Of a stretch of 64,000 nucleotides of DNA, positions 1 to 8,060 are shown in pieces. Position numbers and translations under genes: made by a program. A model generated the notes under the pieces. That model saw only the letters and a list, made by a program, of their open reading frames with translations, searched no databases and was not told the origin of the DNA. Positions within the stretch are counted from its first letter, which is position 1; each line of letters begins with the position of its first letter. The stretch is from Candidatus Viadribacter manganicus (GTDB lineage: Bacteria > Pseudomonadota > Alphaproteobacteria > Caulobacterales > Aquidulcibacteraceae), in assembly GCF_001679665.1 (NCBI RefSeq), contig NZ_CP013244.1:124001-188000 (forward strand), given 5' to 3'.

Positions 1-134
1 GGGGGGCAAATGAGGATGTCGATCCGCCCTGCGGCAGCGCCGATTGTTTCGGCCAATACCCCTATTTCGGCCAAATCAGCGGCGCGGCCGAACATCTTCC
101 AATTTCCCGCGATCAACGGCTTACGCGCGCCCAT
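1..134 (-). CDS. tpiA: Triosephosphate isomerase, N-terminal part (cut by window edge)
   Basis: The minus strand from an ATG at 134 reads MGARKPLIAGNWKMF and stays open to the window edge, giving about 44 residues. The GNWKM segment is the conserved start of the TIM barrel and carries the N-terminal catalytic lysine. The enzyme interconverts dihydroxyacetone phosphate and glyceraldehyde 3-phosphate in the cytoplasm. The rest of the gene, including the catalytic His and Glu, lies outside the window. It is divergent from ppiD, with about 98 bases between the two starts that must hold both promoters. The call rests on the short N-terminal motif but that motif is distinctive. Confidence 0.85.
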   Translation of the reverse strand, partial: MGARKPLIAGNWKMFGRAADLAEIGVLAETIGAAAGRIDILICP

Positions 135-232
135 ACCCTCTCCCCTGACTGAACCGCTGCGGCGGCATGCGACAATTGCCCCTTCGAGGGGCGCTCTCTA
201 TGGTCCGCCGCCTCACGCATACGGAACGGCTC

Positions 233-2188
233 ATGCTTCTGCAATTTCGGAATATCACCCGCGGCTGGATCGCGACCATCATTGTCGGCCTCGTTGGCCT
301 GGCCACGGTTCTGTTCTTGATCCCGAACAGCGGCTTCAACATCGGCGGAAGCAATGCCGTAGCGAATGTCGGCGGCAGAGATATTACGCCACCCGAACTG
401 ACGCGCGAGATGGAGCTGACGCTCCGCGGCGAACGCGCCAACGGCAACAACATTAGCCAGCAAGAAGCTGTCGATGCAGGTCTCCATCTCCGTTTGCTTG
501 AGGGCATGATTAACCGCGTCGCGATGTATGTTTATGCCGACAAGGTGGGCGTGAGCGCGAGCGATCTGATGGTTGCCAACCGCATCCGTGAGATTCCGGC
601 AGTCCACAATGCCGTGACCGGTGCTTTTGACGAGACGTCTTATGAAGCATTCTTGCAGCAGATGCGTTACACGCAGCCAGAATTCGAACGCGACGTACGC
701 GGTGACCTCACGACGCAGATGCTGATCCAGTCGCTGGCGACTGGCATTCGCGCGCCATCAAGCTTCGGCGCACTGACCTACGCGTTCGACTCCGAGACGC
801 GCGTCATCTCCGTTGCAGAGGCGCCCGCCTCTGCTGTTGGCACAATTCCCCAGCCCAACGACGCGCAGGTGCAAGCGTTCTACGAAGACAACGAGCAAGC
901 GCTTCGATTGCCAGAATTCCGCGCACTCACGCTGGTCTATGCGCGTCCCTCGGATTTCGCAGGACGCGTGGAGGTCCCAGAAGCACGCATTCGGGAGGAG
1001 TTTGACGCCCGCGTTGCCACCCTCACGCAACCGGAACGCCGCACCTATGTGCGTATCACCGCGACAAGCGAAACCCAGGCAAACGACATTGCCGCTCGCT
1101 TGAACCGTGGTGAGAGCGCCGCTGCGGTTGCACAAGCCCTCGGCCTGCAAGTGACGCGCGGTGAAAACCAAACCCAAGCGGAAGTGCCAGACGATGCGGT
1201 CGGCGCTGCCGTGTTCAGCGCTCGGGTGCGCGGGCCTGCAGTTGCGGCGCGCGCTTCGCTGTCGCCGTTCGTCGTCGTGCGGGTTGAATCTTCTACGCCT
1301 GCGGTGACGCCAACTTACGCTGAACATCGTGATGAACTCCGCAACGCCATTGCGGCAGACGAGGCCCATGACCTTCTGAGCTCCGCGATTTCAGCATTTG
1401 AAGAAGCGCGCGCTGGTGGCGCATCGTTGGCCGACGCGGCCCGTGCGAATGGCCTTCCGACTGTCACTATTGCAGCGGTGGAGGCTGGCGGCCGCGACCA
1501 GCAAGGTCGTCCGGTCGAGGCCTTGGCTGGCAGTGAACAAGTCTTGTCGGTCGCGTTCCAGACTGCCGAAGGCGAAGCGACCGATTTCACACCGGCTGGT
1601 GATGCGGACGTAATCGCAGGCGTTGATCGCATCATCCCGGCAAGCGTGCGGCCCCTCGCCGAGGTTCGCGCTGAACTGGTGGAAGGATGGATCCAGCGTG
1701 AGCGCGCGCGTCGTCTGCGCGAGTTGGGTGAACAGATCACGGCGGCAGTCAATGGCGGTCAAACGCTCGCGCAAGCCGCAGCGGCGAACCGGGCTCGTGT
1801 CGTCGTTGCGTCGCGTACCCTCGATCGTCGCTCAGCGATGCAAGGTCTGCCACAAGGTCTGGCGAGCCAGACGTTCGGCGCCGCCGAAGGCGCGGCTATC
1901 AGTGAGGTTGGTCGCGCTGGCGTTCTCGTCGCGGTCGTCGAGCACATCAACCGTCCCGACATCTCGGCGGCCGATCCCCAAATCTTGGAAGCCACACGCA
2001 CTTACGCGGAGCGCCCGTGCTTGCAGCAAGCTCTCCAAGCAGGCGCCCCGCCCTATTGCGGCGTCAGCACAAGCGTCATGGAAGCCATCCAAGGCGAGAT
2101 CGTATCGAGCGCTAATCCCCGCCGCAACGAGGCTGTCATCACCAGCGTGTACCGCGCCTCGAACGCGACTGACGAAGAAGGTCAATGA
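233..2188 (+). CDS. ppiD: Membrane-anchored peptidyl-prolyl isomerase / periplasmic chaperone (PpiD/SurA family)
   Basis: This 651-residue protein starts MLLQFRNITRG and has one hydrophobic segment at about residues 13-33, the inner-membrane anchor of PpiD. A SurA-type N-terminal chaperone region follows (about 45-230), with the rest in the periplasm including the parvulin-like area. PpiD-type proteins assist folding of exported and outer-membrane proteins. The frame is open further upstream to 167, but the ATG at 233 puts the anchor at the true N-terminus as in the family. The stop overlaps the trpE start by four bases (ATGA), so the two are probably co-transcribed; a ppiD-trpE neighbourhood is common in related alphaproteobacteria. 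I did not identify parvulin active-site residues with certainty. Confidence 0.88.
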   Translation: MLLQFRNITRGWIATIIVGLVGLATVLFLIPNSGFNIGGSNAVANVGGRDITPPELTREMELTLRGERANGNNISQQEAVDAGLHLRLLEGMINRVAMYVYADKVGVSASDLMVANRIREIPAVHNAVTGAFDETSYEAFLQQMRYTQPEFERDVRGDLTTQMLIQSLATGIRAPSSFGALTYAFDSETRVISVAEAPASAVGTIPQPNDAQVQAFYEDNEQALRLPEFRALTLVYARPSDFAGRVEVPEARIREEFDARVATLTQPERRTYVRITATSETQANDIAARLNRGESAAAVAQALGLQVTRGENQTQAEVPDDAVGAAVFSARVRGPAVAARASLSPFVVVRVESSTPAVTPTYAEHRDELRNAIAADEAHDLLSSAISAFEEARAGGASLADAARANGLPTVTIAAVEAGGRDQQGRPVEALAGSEQVLSVAFQTAEGEATDFTPAGDADVIAGVDRIIPASVRPLAEVRAELVEGWIQRERARRLRELGEQITAAVNGGQTLAQAAAANRARVVVASRTLDRRSAMQGLPQGLASQTFGAAEGAAISEVGRAGVLVAVVEHINRPDISAADPQILEATRTYAERPCLQQALQAGAPPYCGVSTSVMEAIQGEIVSSANPRRNEAVITSVYRASNATDEEGQ

Positions 2189-3732
2189 ACGCGACTGCGG
2201 TAGCGCTGGAACCGGCGCTAGCCGATTACGCTGAGGCCCACGCCACGGGTGGTGGCGTGGTGTGGATGCGTCGCGTTTCCGACCTTGAGACGCCAGTTGC
2301 CGCGATGTTGAAGTTAGGCGCCGGCAAGCCTGGCGCTTTTCTTCTTGAGAGCGTTCAAGGCGGCGATTTTCGCGGTCGCTACTCAATCATTGGATTGAAG
2401 CCGGATCTCGTTTGGCGTGTTCGAGACGGGAAGGCCGCAATCAGTCGCGGAGGTTTTGCCGATAGCGCGTTTCGTCCTCAACGTGACGCGCCCCTGAAGA
2501 GCTTACGGAAACTGCTCAGCCGTTCTGCGTTGAAACTCCCGGATCATTTGCCGCCGATGTCCGCAGGACTATTTGGCTACCTCGGCTACGATATGGTCCG
2601 CCAAGTTGAGCGGCTCCCTGCGAAGGAAGCCGATCCAATTGGAACGCCAGAAGCATTGTTGGTCAGACCCACAATCGTGGCGGTGTTTGACAACGTAACT
2701 GGTGAAATCACGCTGATCACACCCGCGCGCAGACGCGCTGGACAATCAGCCGCCGGCGCTTACGAGGCGGCGCGCGTGCGTTTGGAGCGCGTGTGGCGCG
2801 CGCTGGATCGCCCTCTGCCCCGAAAAAGTGGCAAGGTGCTCGCCCCCGAAGTCGTTGAGCCCCACTCGAATACCGCGCCGGACGCGTACCGTGCGTTGGT
2901 TACGAAGTGCAAAGCTTACTGCCGCGCCGGCGACATCTTTCAAGTCGTGCCCAGTCAGCGCTTTTCAGCGCCGCTCAAGGCGCCGCCGTTTGCGTTGTAT
3001 CGCTCGCTGCGACGGATGAATCCCTCGCCGTTTCTGTACTATTTGAACTTTGCCGACTTTGCGGTGGTGGGTTCGAGTCCCGAAATCCTGGTTCGCAAGC
3101 GCGGTGATACGATCACCATTCGTCCTATCGCGGGCACGCGGCCGCGCGGGGCAACGCCAGCCGAGGATAGTGCGCTTGAGCAAGATCTACTAGCAGATCC
3201 GAAGGAGCGTGCGGAACATCTCATGCTCGTAGACCTCGCACGTAACGATTTGGGGCGAGTTGCCGTGCGCGGATCAAAGGCAGGATCGAATGCGGCGGCG
3301 GCCACCGCGGGTTCGGCGCACGTTCGTGTGACTGAGGCGTTCACGATCGAGCGCTACAGCCACGTGATGCACATCGTGTCCAACGTCGAGGGCGAGCTGA
3401 AACCCGATCTCTCGGCGCTCGACGCACTGTTGGCGGGATTTCCGCACGGCACCGTAACCGGCGCACCGAAAATTCGTGCGATGGAAATCATCAACGAAGT
3501 CGAGCCGCACAAGCGCGGAATCTACGCTGGCGGGGTCGGTTATTTCGGCGCTGGTGGCGATATGGATACTTGTATCGCCTTGCGTACCGCAGTGGTGAAA
3601 GACGGAAAGCTATTCGTTCAAGCTGGCGGTGGCGTGGTGCTGGACAGCGATCCGGAAGCGGAACTGCAAGAGACGCTCCATAAGTCGCGCGCGCTCTTCC
3701 GCGCGGCCAGTGAAGCTTGGCGGTACGCTTAG
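2185..3732 (+). CDS. trpE: Anthranilate synthase component I
   Basis: TrpE makes anthranilate from chorismate using ammonia delivered by TrpG, the first step of tryptophan synthesis. The 515-residue protein has the N-terminal LLES-x10-S tryptophan feedback site at about residues 53-67 and the chorismate-binding C-terminal half with PIAGTRPRG, DLARNDLGRV, GTVTGAPK and QAGGGVVLDSDPEAE. Length fits the family. The ATG overlaps the ppiD stop, so translation is probably coupled. It is separated from trpGDC by an unrelated exported-protein gene and a terminator, so the Trp genes here form at least two transcription units. No trpE attenuator could be placed, because the upstream sequence is ppiD coding sequence. 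Confidence 0.97.
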   Translation: MNATAVALEPALADYAEAHATGGGVVWMRRVSDLETPVAAMLKLGAGKPGAFLLESVQGGDFRGRYSIIGLKPDLVWRVRDGKAAISRGGFADSAFRPQRDAPLKSLRKLLSRSALKLPDHLPPMSAGLFGYLGYDMVRQVERLPAKEADPIGTPEALLVRPTIVAVFDNVTGEITLITPARRRAGQSAAGAYEAARVRLERVWRALDRPLPRKSGKVLAPEVVEPHSNTAPDAYRALVTKCKAYCRAGDIFQVVPSQRFSAPLKAPPFALYRSLRRMNPSPFLYYLNFADFAVVGSSPEILVRKRGDTITIRPIAGTRPRGATPAEDSALEQDLLADPKERAEHLMLVDLARNDLGRVAVRGSKAGSNAAAATAGSAHVRVTEAFTIERYSHVMHIVSNVEGELKPDLSALDALLAGFPHGTVTGAPKIRAMEIINEVEPHKRGIYAGGVGYFGAGGDMDTCIALRTAVVKDGKLFVQAGGGVVLDSDPEAELQETLHKSRALFRAASEAWRYA

Positions 3733-3846
3733 TTCCACGCTTACGATGAATTAAACGAAGTTCCGCGGCCCCCAACAACGGGCGCATGCGTTGTCTTGCG
3801 TTCAATCACGCTGGAACCTCCCTTCCAGGTCGCTTGGAGAGTCCGC

Positions 3847-4359
3847 ATGAAAAAGTTCTTGATCGCTTCTGGCGCCAGCGCCGCACTTGCTTTGGCAGCG
3901 CCCGCTTTCGCTCAAATAAGCTCAGGTGAAACGGTGCAAGGGACGGTCACCACTCCGAGCGTCACCGCGCCGGTGACGCAGGCCACCGAGGCAGGCCAAG
4001 CGGCAGCGGCGCCTCAGAGTGGAACCGGGGAAGCCGCTGCCGAGATCGTCTCCCCCACCACGACCCCAGACACAACCGCCGCAGCGACCATCACCACACC
4101 TGACGCACGCCCTACGATCAATGCGGCGGCTGAAACTACGGAAAATGCAGCCGAGGCTGGTGGGGCAACGGCGAGTGGCGAGGCCGAAGCGTCAGCATAT
4201 GCGCCAACTCTCACGGTCCAAGGGGACGCTTCAGCAAACGCCGCTGCCTCCTCTGACCTGCCGCAGCCCGTTCAACTAGCGGTGGCAGATGGCCGGTATA
4301 CGAGCGACGATCTTAATCGGGCTCAATTGGAAGCGCTTGGCGGGGCGCCAGGACGCTAA
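3847..4359 (+). CDS. Exported Ala/Thr-rich low-complexity protein
   Basis: The ATG at 3847 gives a 170-residue protein with a clear Sec signal peptide (MKKFLIASGASAALALAAPAFA, predicted cut after AFA). The mature part is very rich in Ala, Thr, Ser, Pro and Glu, has no cysteine and suggests an unstructured periplasmic protein. The only less repetitive part is the C-terminal 30 or so residues (LPQPVQLAVADGRYTSDDL), which could be a small folded motif. The frame is open upstream to 3796 but the signal peptide fixes the start. It sits alone between trpE and trpG and is followed by a strong terminator. I recognise no family and assign no function. Confidence 0.75.
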   Translation: MKKFLIASGASAALALAAPAFAQISSGETVQGTVTTPSVTAPVTQATEAGQAAAAPQSGTGEAAAEIVSPTTTPDTTAAATITTPDARPTINAAAETTENAAEAGGATASGEAEASAYAPTLTVQGDASANAAASSDLPQPVQLAVADGRYTSDDLNRAQLEALGGAPGR

Positions 4360-4383
4360 TCGCGCCCACCGCTACGCTAAGCT

Positions 4384-4414
4384 GGCGAGCCTTCGGGCTC
4401 GCCATTTCTTTTTC
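4384..4414 (+). terminator. Intrinsic terminator after the exported Ala/Thr-rich gene
   Basis: A perfect 8-bp stem GGCGAGCC / GGCTCGCC (4384-4391 and 4396-4403) closes a TTCG tetraloop and is followed by ATTTCTTTTT. This is a textbook rho-independent terminator on the plus strand. It separates trpE and the exported protein from trpG. Confidence 0.9.
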
Positions 4415-4539
4415 CGGTCATCCAGTTTGCATGACGGCGAATTCGTCTAGACTGTGGGTGATGGACAAGCAGTCGAACTCCGAACGATGGCGCGCGTGAC
4501 GACGCTTTAATCCGATCGTCTTGCCGCTTCGTGAGTCCC

Positions 4540-5115
4540 ATGCTCCTCGTCATCGATAACTACGATAGTTTCGTCTACAACCTCGTCCATTACGTCGAGG
4601 ACTTCGGTGTTAACGCTGAAGTGGTTCGCAACGATGCGTTGAGCGTCGAGGGCGTTCTGAAAAAGAGGCCCAAAGCGATTATCCTTTCGCCTGGCCCCTG
4701 CACCCCGGCCGAGGCCGGGATCTGCCTTGAGTTGCTGGCCAAGGCCCCGCACGATCTGCCGATGTTCGGCGTGTGCCTTGGCCATCAGGCGATGGGCCAA
4801 GCCTTTGGCGGCGATGTGGTTGGTGCGCAGGAGATCATGCACGGCAAAGTCTCGGAAGTGACCCATTGCGGTGGCGGCTTGTTTCGAGGTCTACCCTCTC
4901 CGTTTCGAGCGACGCGCTACCATTCACTGGCAGTGAAGCGCGCAACGTTTCCAGCGGAGCTGAACATCGACGCTGAAACCAGCGATGGCGAGGTGATGGG
5001 ACTTTCACACAAGTCGCGCCCGGTCTTTGGGGTGCAGTTTCATCCGGAGTCGATCGCGTCAGAGCATGGGCATGCGATCGTGCGAAACTTCCTTGTGGCC
5101 GCGAATCTCCGATGA
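4540..5115 (+). CDS. trpG: Anthranilate synthase component II (glutamine amidotransferase)
   Basis: TrpG hydrolyses glutamine and passes ammonia to TrpE. From the ATG at 4540 the protein is 191 residues: MLLVIDNYDSFVYNL, the oxyanion segment SPGPCTP, the nucleophile in GVCLGHQ (Cys79) and the His-Glu pair in QFHPESI near residue 170. All class I amidotransferase residues are present. A GTG at 4531 would add three residues, but family members start at the MLLVIDNYDSF position. It is the first gene of trpG-trpD-trpC, all joined by four-base overlaps. Its promoter should lie in 4415-4539; no convincing -35/-10 pair was found there. Confidence 0.96.
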   Translation: MLLVIDNYDSFVYNLVHYVEDFGVNAEVVRNDALSVEGVLKKRPKAIILSPGPCTPAEAGICLELLAKAPHDLPMFGVCLGHQAMGQAFGGDVVGAQEIMHGKVSEVTHCGGGLFRGLPSPFRATRYHSLAVKRATFPAELNIDAETSDGEVMGLSHKSRPVFGVQFHPESIASEHGHAIVRNFLVAANLR

Positions 5116-6122
5116 GTCTCCGCGCTTGTTTTGCTGTCCTAGAAGCCGGCCAACCGCTGCCAACAGAGACCGTCGACGGCGCTTTCAGGGAGATTATGGA
5201 CGGCGTCGCCGCTCATGACGACATCAAGCGCTTCCTTACGCTCACGACGCCGTTGATGCATGATCCGTCCTTGATTGCGTCCGGTGCGCGGGCGTTACGC
5301 TCGCGCATGGTGGGGCTCACCGCGCCTGCGGGCGCCGTTGATGTATGCGGGACGGGTGGCGATGGCGCTCACACGCTGAACATCTCGACGGCAGTGGCGT
5401 TCGTCGTTGCTGGTTGCGGCGTCCCCGTCGCCAAGCACGGCAATCGCGCCATGAGTTCGAAGTCTGGCGCCGCGGACGTGCTCGAAGCGCTGGGTGTTCG
5501 ATTGACCGGCGATATCGCACTCCTTGAACGCTGCCTTCGCGAGGCGCGCGTGGCTTTTCTGTTTGCACAAAATCATCACCCCGCGATGCGTCACGTGGCG
5601 TTGGCGCGGCGTGAAATCGGCAAGCGCACGATCTTCAACCTGCTCGGCCCTCTGTCCAATCCTGCGGGTGTCAAGCGGCAGCTGGTAGGCGTCTTCAGTG
5701 CAGATTTCGTAGACCCGGTGGCTGGCGCTCTACACCAACTTGGTTGCGAAAAGGCGCTTGTCGTCCATGGCGCTGGCGGGCTCGATGAACTTTCGGCGGC
5801 GGGCCAGGACGCCAATTGTGTAGCGACATTAGATGGTGGCCAAATCGCCCACCAACCCGCCACGAGAGCGGCGGACGTGCATCCCGATCTTCGAGGCGGC
5901 GCGGCACAGGAGAATGCAGAAGAAATGCGCGCGATGTTGAGTGGCGGTGGCCGGCCTGGGCATCGCGCCGCGGTTTTGATCAACGCTGCCGCCGCACTCT
6001 TCGTTGCAGGCAGAGCGGCAGGCGTCGTTGAAGGTCATCGATTGGCGATTGAATCGCTGGACAGTGGCGCGGCGCGTGAAGCATTGGCTTGCTTGATTGA
6101 AGTATCCAGGAGCGCCCCGTGA
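5112..6122 (+). CDS. trpD: Anthranilate phosphoribosyltransferase
   Basis: TrpD transfers phosphoribose from PRPP to anthranilate, the second step of the tryptophan branch. The 336-residue protein shows the PRPP-binding [15 protein letters not shown] (about residues 79-93), [21 protein letters not shown], and the [20 protein letters not shown] segment of the anthranilate channel. Length and domain plan (helical N-terminal domain, then alpha/beta domain) match the family. The start overlaps the trpG stop as ATGA and its stop overlaps trpC as GTGA, so the three genes are translationally coupled. Confidence 0.97.
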   Translation: MSLRACFAVLEAGQPLPTETVDGAFREIMDGVAAHDDIKRFLTLTTPLMHDPSLIASGARALRSRMVGLTAPAGAVDVCGTGGDGAHTLNISTAVAFVVAGCGVPVAKHGNRAMSSKSGAADVLEALGVRLTGDIALLERCLREARVAFLFAQNHHPAMRHVALARREIGKRTIFNLLGPLSNPAGVKRQLVGVFSADFVDPVAGALHQLGCEKALVVHGAGGLDELSAAGQDANCVATLDGGQIAHQPATRAADVHPDLRGGAAQENAEEMRAMLSGGGRPGHRAAVLINAAAALFVAGRAAGVVEGHRLAIESLDSGAAREALACLIEVSRSAP

Positions 6123-6895
6123 GCGTCCTCGAACGGATCGTGGCCTATAAGCGCGATGAGGTAGCGGCGCGCAAAACGTCCACGTCGCAGCGTGATTTGG
6201 ATGATGCCGTCCGCAGGCAGACTCCGCCGCGAGGCTTTGCCCGCGCGCTCAAAGCTCAAAAGCCGGCGCTTATTGCGGAAATCAAGAAGGCCAGTCCCTC
6301 GAAGGGGCTCATTCGCGCGGACTTCAATCCCGCAGCGCTCGCCCAAGCCTACGCGCTTGGAGGCGCAACATGTCTTTCGGTGCTGACGGACGCGCCGAGT
6401 TTTCAGGGACATGAGGACTATCTCGTCGCTGCACGAACCGCCTGCAGCCTCCCCGTTTTGCGCAAGGATTTCATGGTCGATGAATGGCAGATCGCTGAGA
6501 GCCGTTCCATTGGCGCTGATGCAATACTGATTATTCTCGCGGTCGTTGACGATGCGCTCGCATCGGATCTCAACGACGCTGCCGAAGCGTACGGTATGGA
6601 TGCGTTGGTTGAAGTACACGACGAATCCGAGATGGCGCGGGCGCTGCGGCTGGGATTCAAGCTGATTGGAATCAACAACAGATCGCTTGCAACATTCGAG
6701 ACGGACTTAGGCGCCACCGAGCGCCTTGCTGCGCATGTGTCGAACGGTGCAACGATCGTCTCGGAATCTGGCATCTTCAGCCATGAAGAAATAGCGCGGC
6801 TGAGCGCTGCCGGCGCTTCAGCATTTCTCGTGGGCGAGAGTTTGATGCGCCAAGCTGATGTGGCGAAAGCTACGCGCTCACTACTTCGGCGTTAA
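6119..6895 (+). CDS. trpC: Indole-3-glycerol phosphate synthase
   Basis: TrpC closes the indole ring by converting carboxyphenylaminodeoxyribulose phosphate to indole-3-glycerol phosphate. The 258-residue single-domain protein carries [12 protein letters not shown] (catalytic Lys), [11 protein letters not shown] (second Lys), [19 protein letters not shown] and IVSESGI, all hallmarks of the TIM-barrel enzyme. No TrpF domain is fused to it. It starts with GTG in a GTGA overlap with trpD. trpF and trpBA are not in this window. lexA follows after about 70 bases with its own operator. Confidence 0.97.
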   Translation: MSVLERIVAYKRDEVAARKTSTSQRDLDDAVRRQTPPRGFARALKAQKPALIAEIKKASPSKGLIRADFNPAALAQAYALGGATCLSVLTDAPSFQGHEDYLVAARTACSLPVLRKDFMVDEWQIAESRSIGADAILIILAVVDDALASDLNDAAEAYGMDALVEVHDESEMARALRLGFKLIGINNRSLATFETDLGATERLAAHVSNGATIVSESGIFSHEEIARLSAAGASAFLVGESLMRQADVAKATRSLLRR

Positions 6896-6921
6896 CCAAA
6901 CTGGACTTGACCCTGCACTTG

Positions 6922-6936
6922 GAACGGATATAGAAC
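6922..6936 (+). promoter_or_regulatory. LexA operator (SOS box) of lexA
   Basis: The sequence GAAC-GGATATA-GAAC is an exact GAAC-N7-GAAC direct repeat. This is the reverse complement of the GTTC-N7-GTTC box bound by alphaproteobacterial LexA. It lies 30 bases before the lexA ATG, where it would block transcription initiation, so lexA is probably autoregulated. A third inverted half site (GTTC at 6945-6948) lies just downstream. The box is seen in the sequence; binding is inferred. Confidence 0.85.
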
Positions 6937-6966
6937 GTGACATCGTTCACCATTTGGTCCCAAGTC

Positions 6967-7644
6967 ATGCTGACAGCGAAACAAAAAGAACTGCTGCTCT
7001 ACATCCATGAGCGGATCAAAGAGACAGGCGTTTCGCCCTCGTTCGATGAAATGAAAGAGGCGCTCGATCTAGCGTCCAAGTCGGGCATTCACAGACTGAT
7101 TACTGCGCTTGAGGAGCGCGGTTTCCTGCGTCGTCTGCCCCACCGCGCACGGGCTCTCGAAGTCTTGAAGCTGCCGGACAGCGCAGCCCCTTCAGCGCCG
7201 CCCAAGGGGCGCCAGTCGTTCAAGCCGTCGGTCGTCGGCGACGGGCGTGTTAGCCCCTCCTCCGCTGGTATCCCGATCCTTGGGCAAATTGCAGCGGGAG
7301 TGCCGATTGAGGCGATCCAAAGCGAAGTCGGCCGTGTTCAGGCGCCAGAGGACCTTCTTGGCTCGGGCGATCACTTCGCGCTCGAAGTCAAAGGCGACTC
7401 GATGATCCAGGCCGGCATCCTCGACGGCGACGTCGTGATCATTAAACGCGTCGAAACCGCCGACAGTGGCGATATCGTCGTGGCGTTGGTGGACAACGAA
7501 GAAGCCACTCTGAAGCGTTTGCGCAAGCGCGGTAACTCGATCGCACTTGAAGCCGCAAACCCCGCCTATGAAACGCGTATCTTCGGACCGGATCGTGTGC
7601 GCGTTCAGGGCAAGCTTGTAGCGATGATCCGCCGCTATTCGTGA
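6967..7644 (+). CDS. lexA: LexA repressor / self-cleaving SOS regulator
   Basis: LexA represses DNA-damage genes and cleaves itself when RecA is activated. From the ATG at 6967 it has 225 residues: a winged helix-turn-helix ([19 protein letters not shown], then [17 protein letters not shown]), a linker, the Ala-Gly cleavage site in GQIAAGVP, the catalytic Ser in VKGDSMIQ and the catalytic Lys in [11 protein letters not shown]. The frame is open to a GTG at 6937, but that would put the start directly against the operator, and family members begin at MLT. All residues for autocleavage are present. Confidence 0.96.
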   Translation: MLTAKQKELLLYIHERIKETGVSPSFDEMKEALDLASKSGIHRLITALEERGFLRRLPHRARALEVLKLPDSAAPSAPPKGRQSFKPSVVGDGRVSPSSAGIPILGQIAAGVPIEAIQSEVGRVQAPEDLLGSGDHFALEVKGDSMIQAGILDGDVVIIKRVETADSGDIVVALVDNEEATLKRLRKRGNSIALEAANPAYETRIFGPDRVRVQGKLVAMIRRYS

Positions 7645-8050
7645 TCTGCGCTGGGTGTTCGTGGCGTCCATAGGCGATGAATGTCTCAGCGCCAGGCGCG
7701 TTCGACGCTGCGGCGCGCGCGTTTGCTGCTGGCGCGCCGAGTCCCGCAGCAGCCAGCAACGCGAACATGTCAGCCAGCACCTGTCTTAATCGTGCCGTCC
7801 AGGTTGTTGGCGTTGCGTGAGGCCCAACAAGTGACGCGAGCGCGCCTGCGGTCGCGACCAAGAATGCCGCGGGCCCTATTGAAACGGGTGGCTTAGTAGG
7901 CGCCAGCATCCAGGCGGCGGCGCCGGCGATCATTGCGAGCGGGAGCCCTAACATCCAACGGTCCCGCTGGAGGGTCAAAACAGCACTCAGAGCGCGGCTA
8001 GGAGAAAACGCTTCACGCGTGCTACCACGCGCCCGTTTTGACCATCCCAC
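7645..8050 (-). pseudogene. N-terminal remnant of a ComEC/Rec2-like competence protein
   Basis: The 416 bases between lexA and gltX hold a minus-strand frame, possibly starting at GTG 8050, that encodes RDRWMLGLPLAMIAGAAAW, a PP turn, a second hydrophobic stretch and an LLAAAGLGAPAANARAA segment. This pattern (RW-x-LPL, membrane segment, PP, membrane segment, AAAG) resembles the first about 130 residues of ComEC, the inner-membrane DNA-uptake channel of roughly 700 residues. From memory, comEC sits between lexA and gltX in many related alphaproteobacteria. Here the frame runs into the antisense of lexA with no channel or metallo-beta-lactamase domain, so the gene is almost entirely deleted. 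The family call is by eye and by position. Confidence 0.5.
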
Positions 8051-8060
8051 GTTGCCCCCG

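Noticed and set aside
3822-3839. CTGGAA/TTCCAG inverted repeat after trpE
   Set aside because: Six base pairs only and no T tract, so not a credible trpE terminator.
4461-4499. A 12-codon frame (MDKQSNSERWRA) with one Trp codon upstream of trpG, possible attenuation leader peptide
   Set aside because: Only one Trp codon, no terminator/antiterminator pair after it and no clear ribosome site; known trp leaders have two or more adjacent Trp codons.
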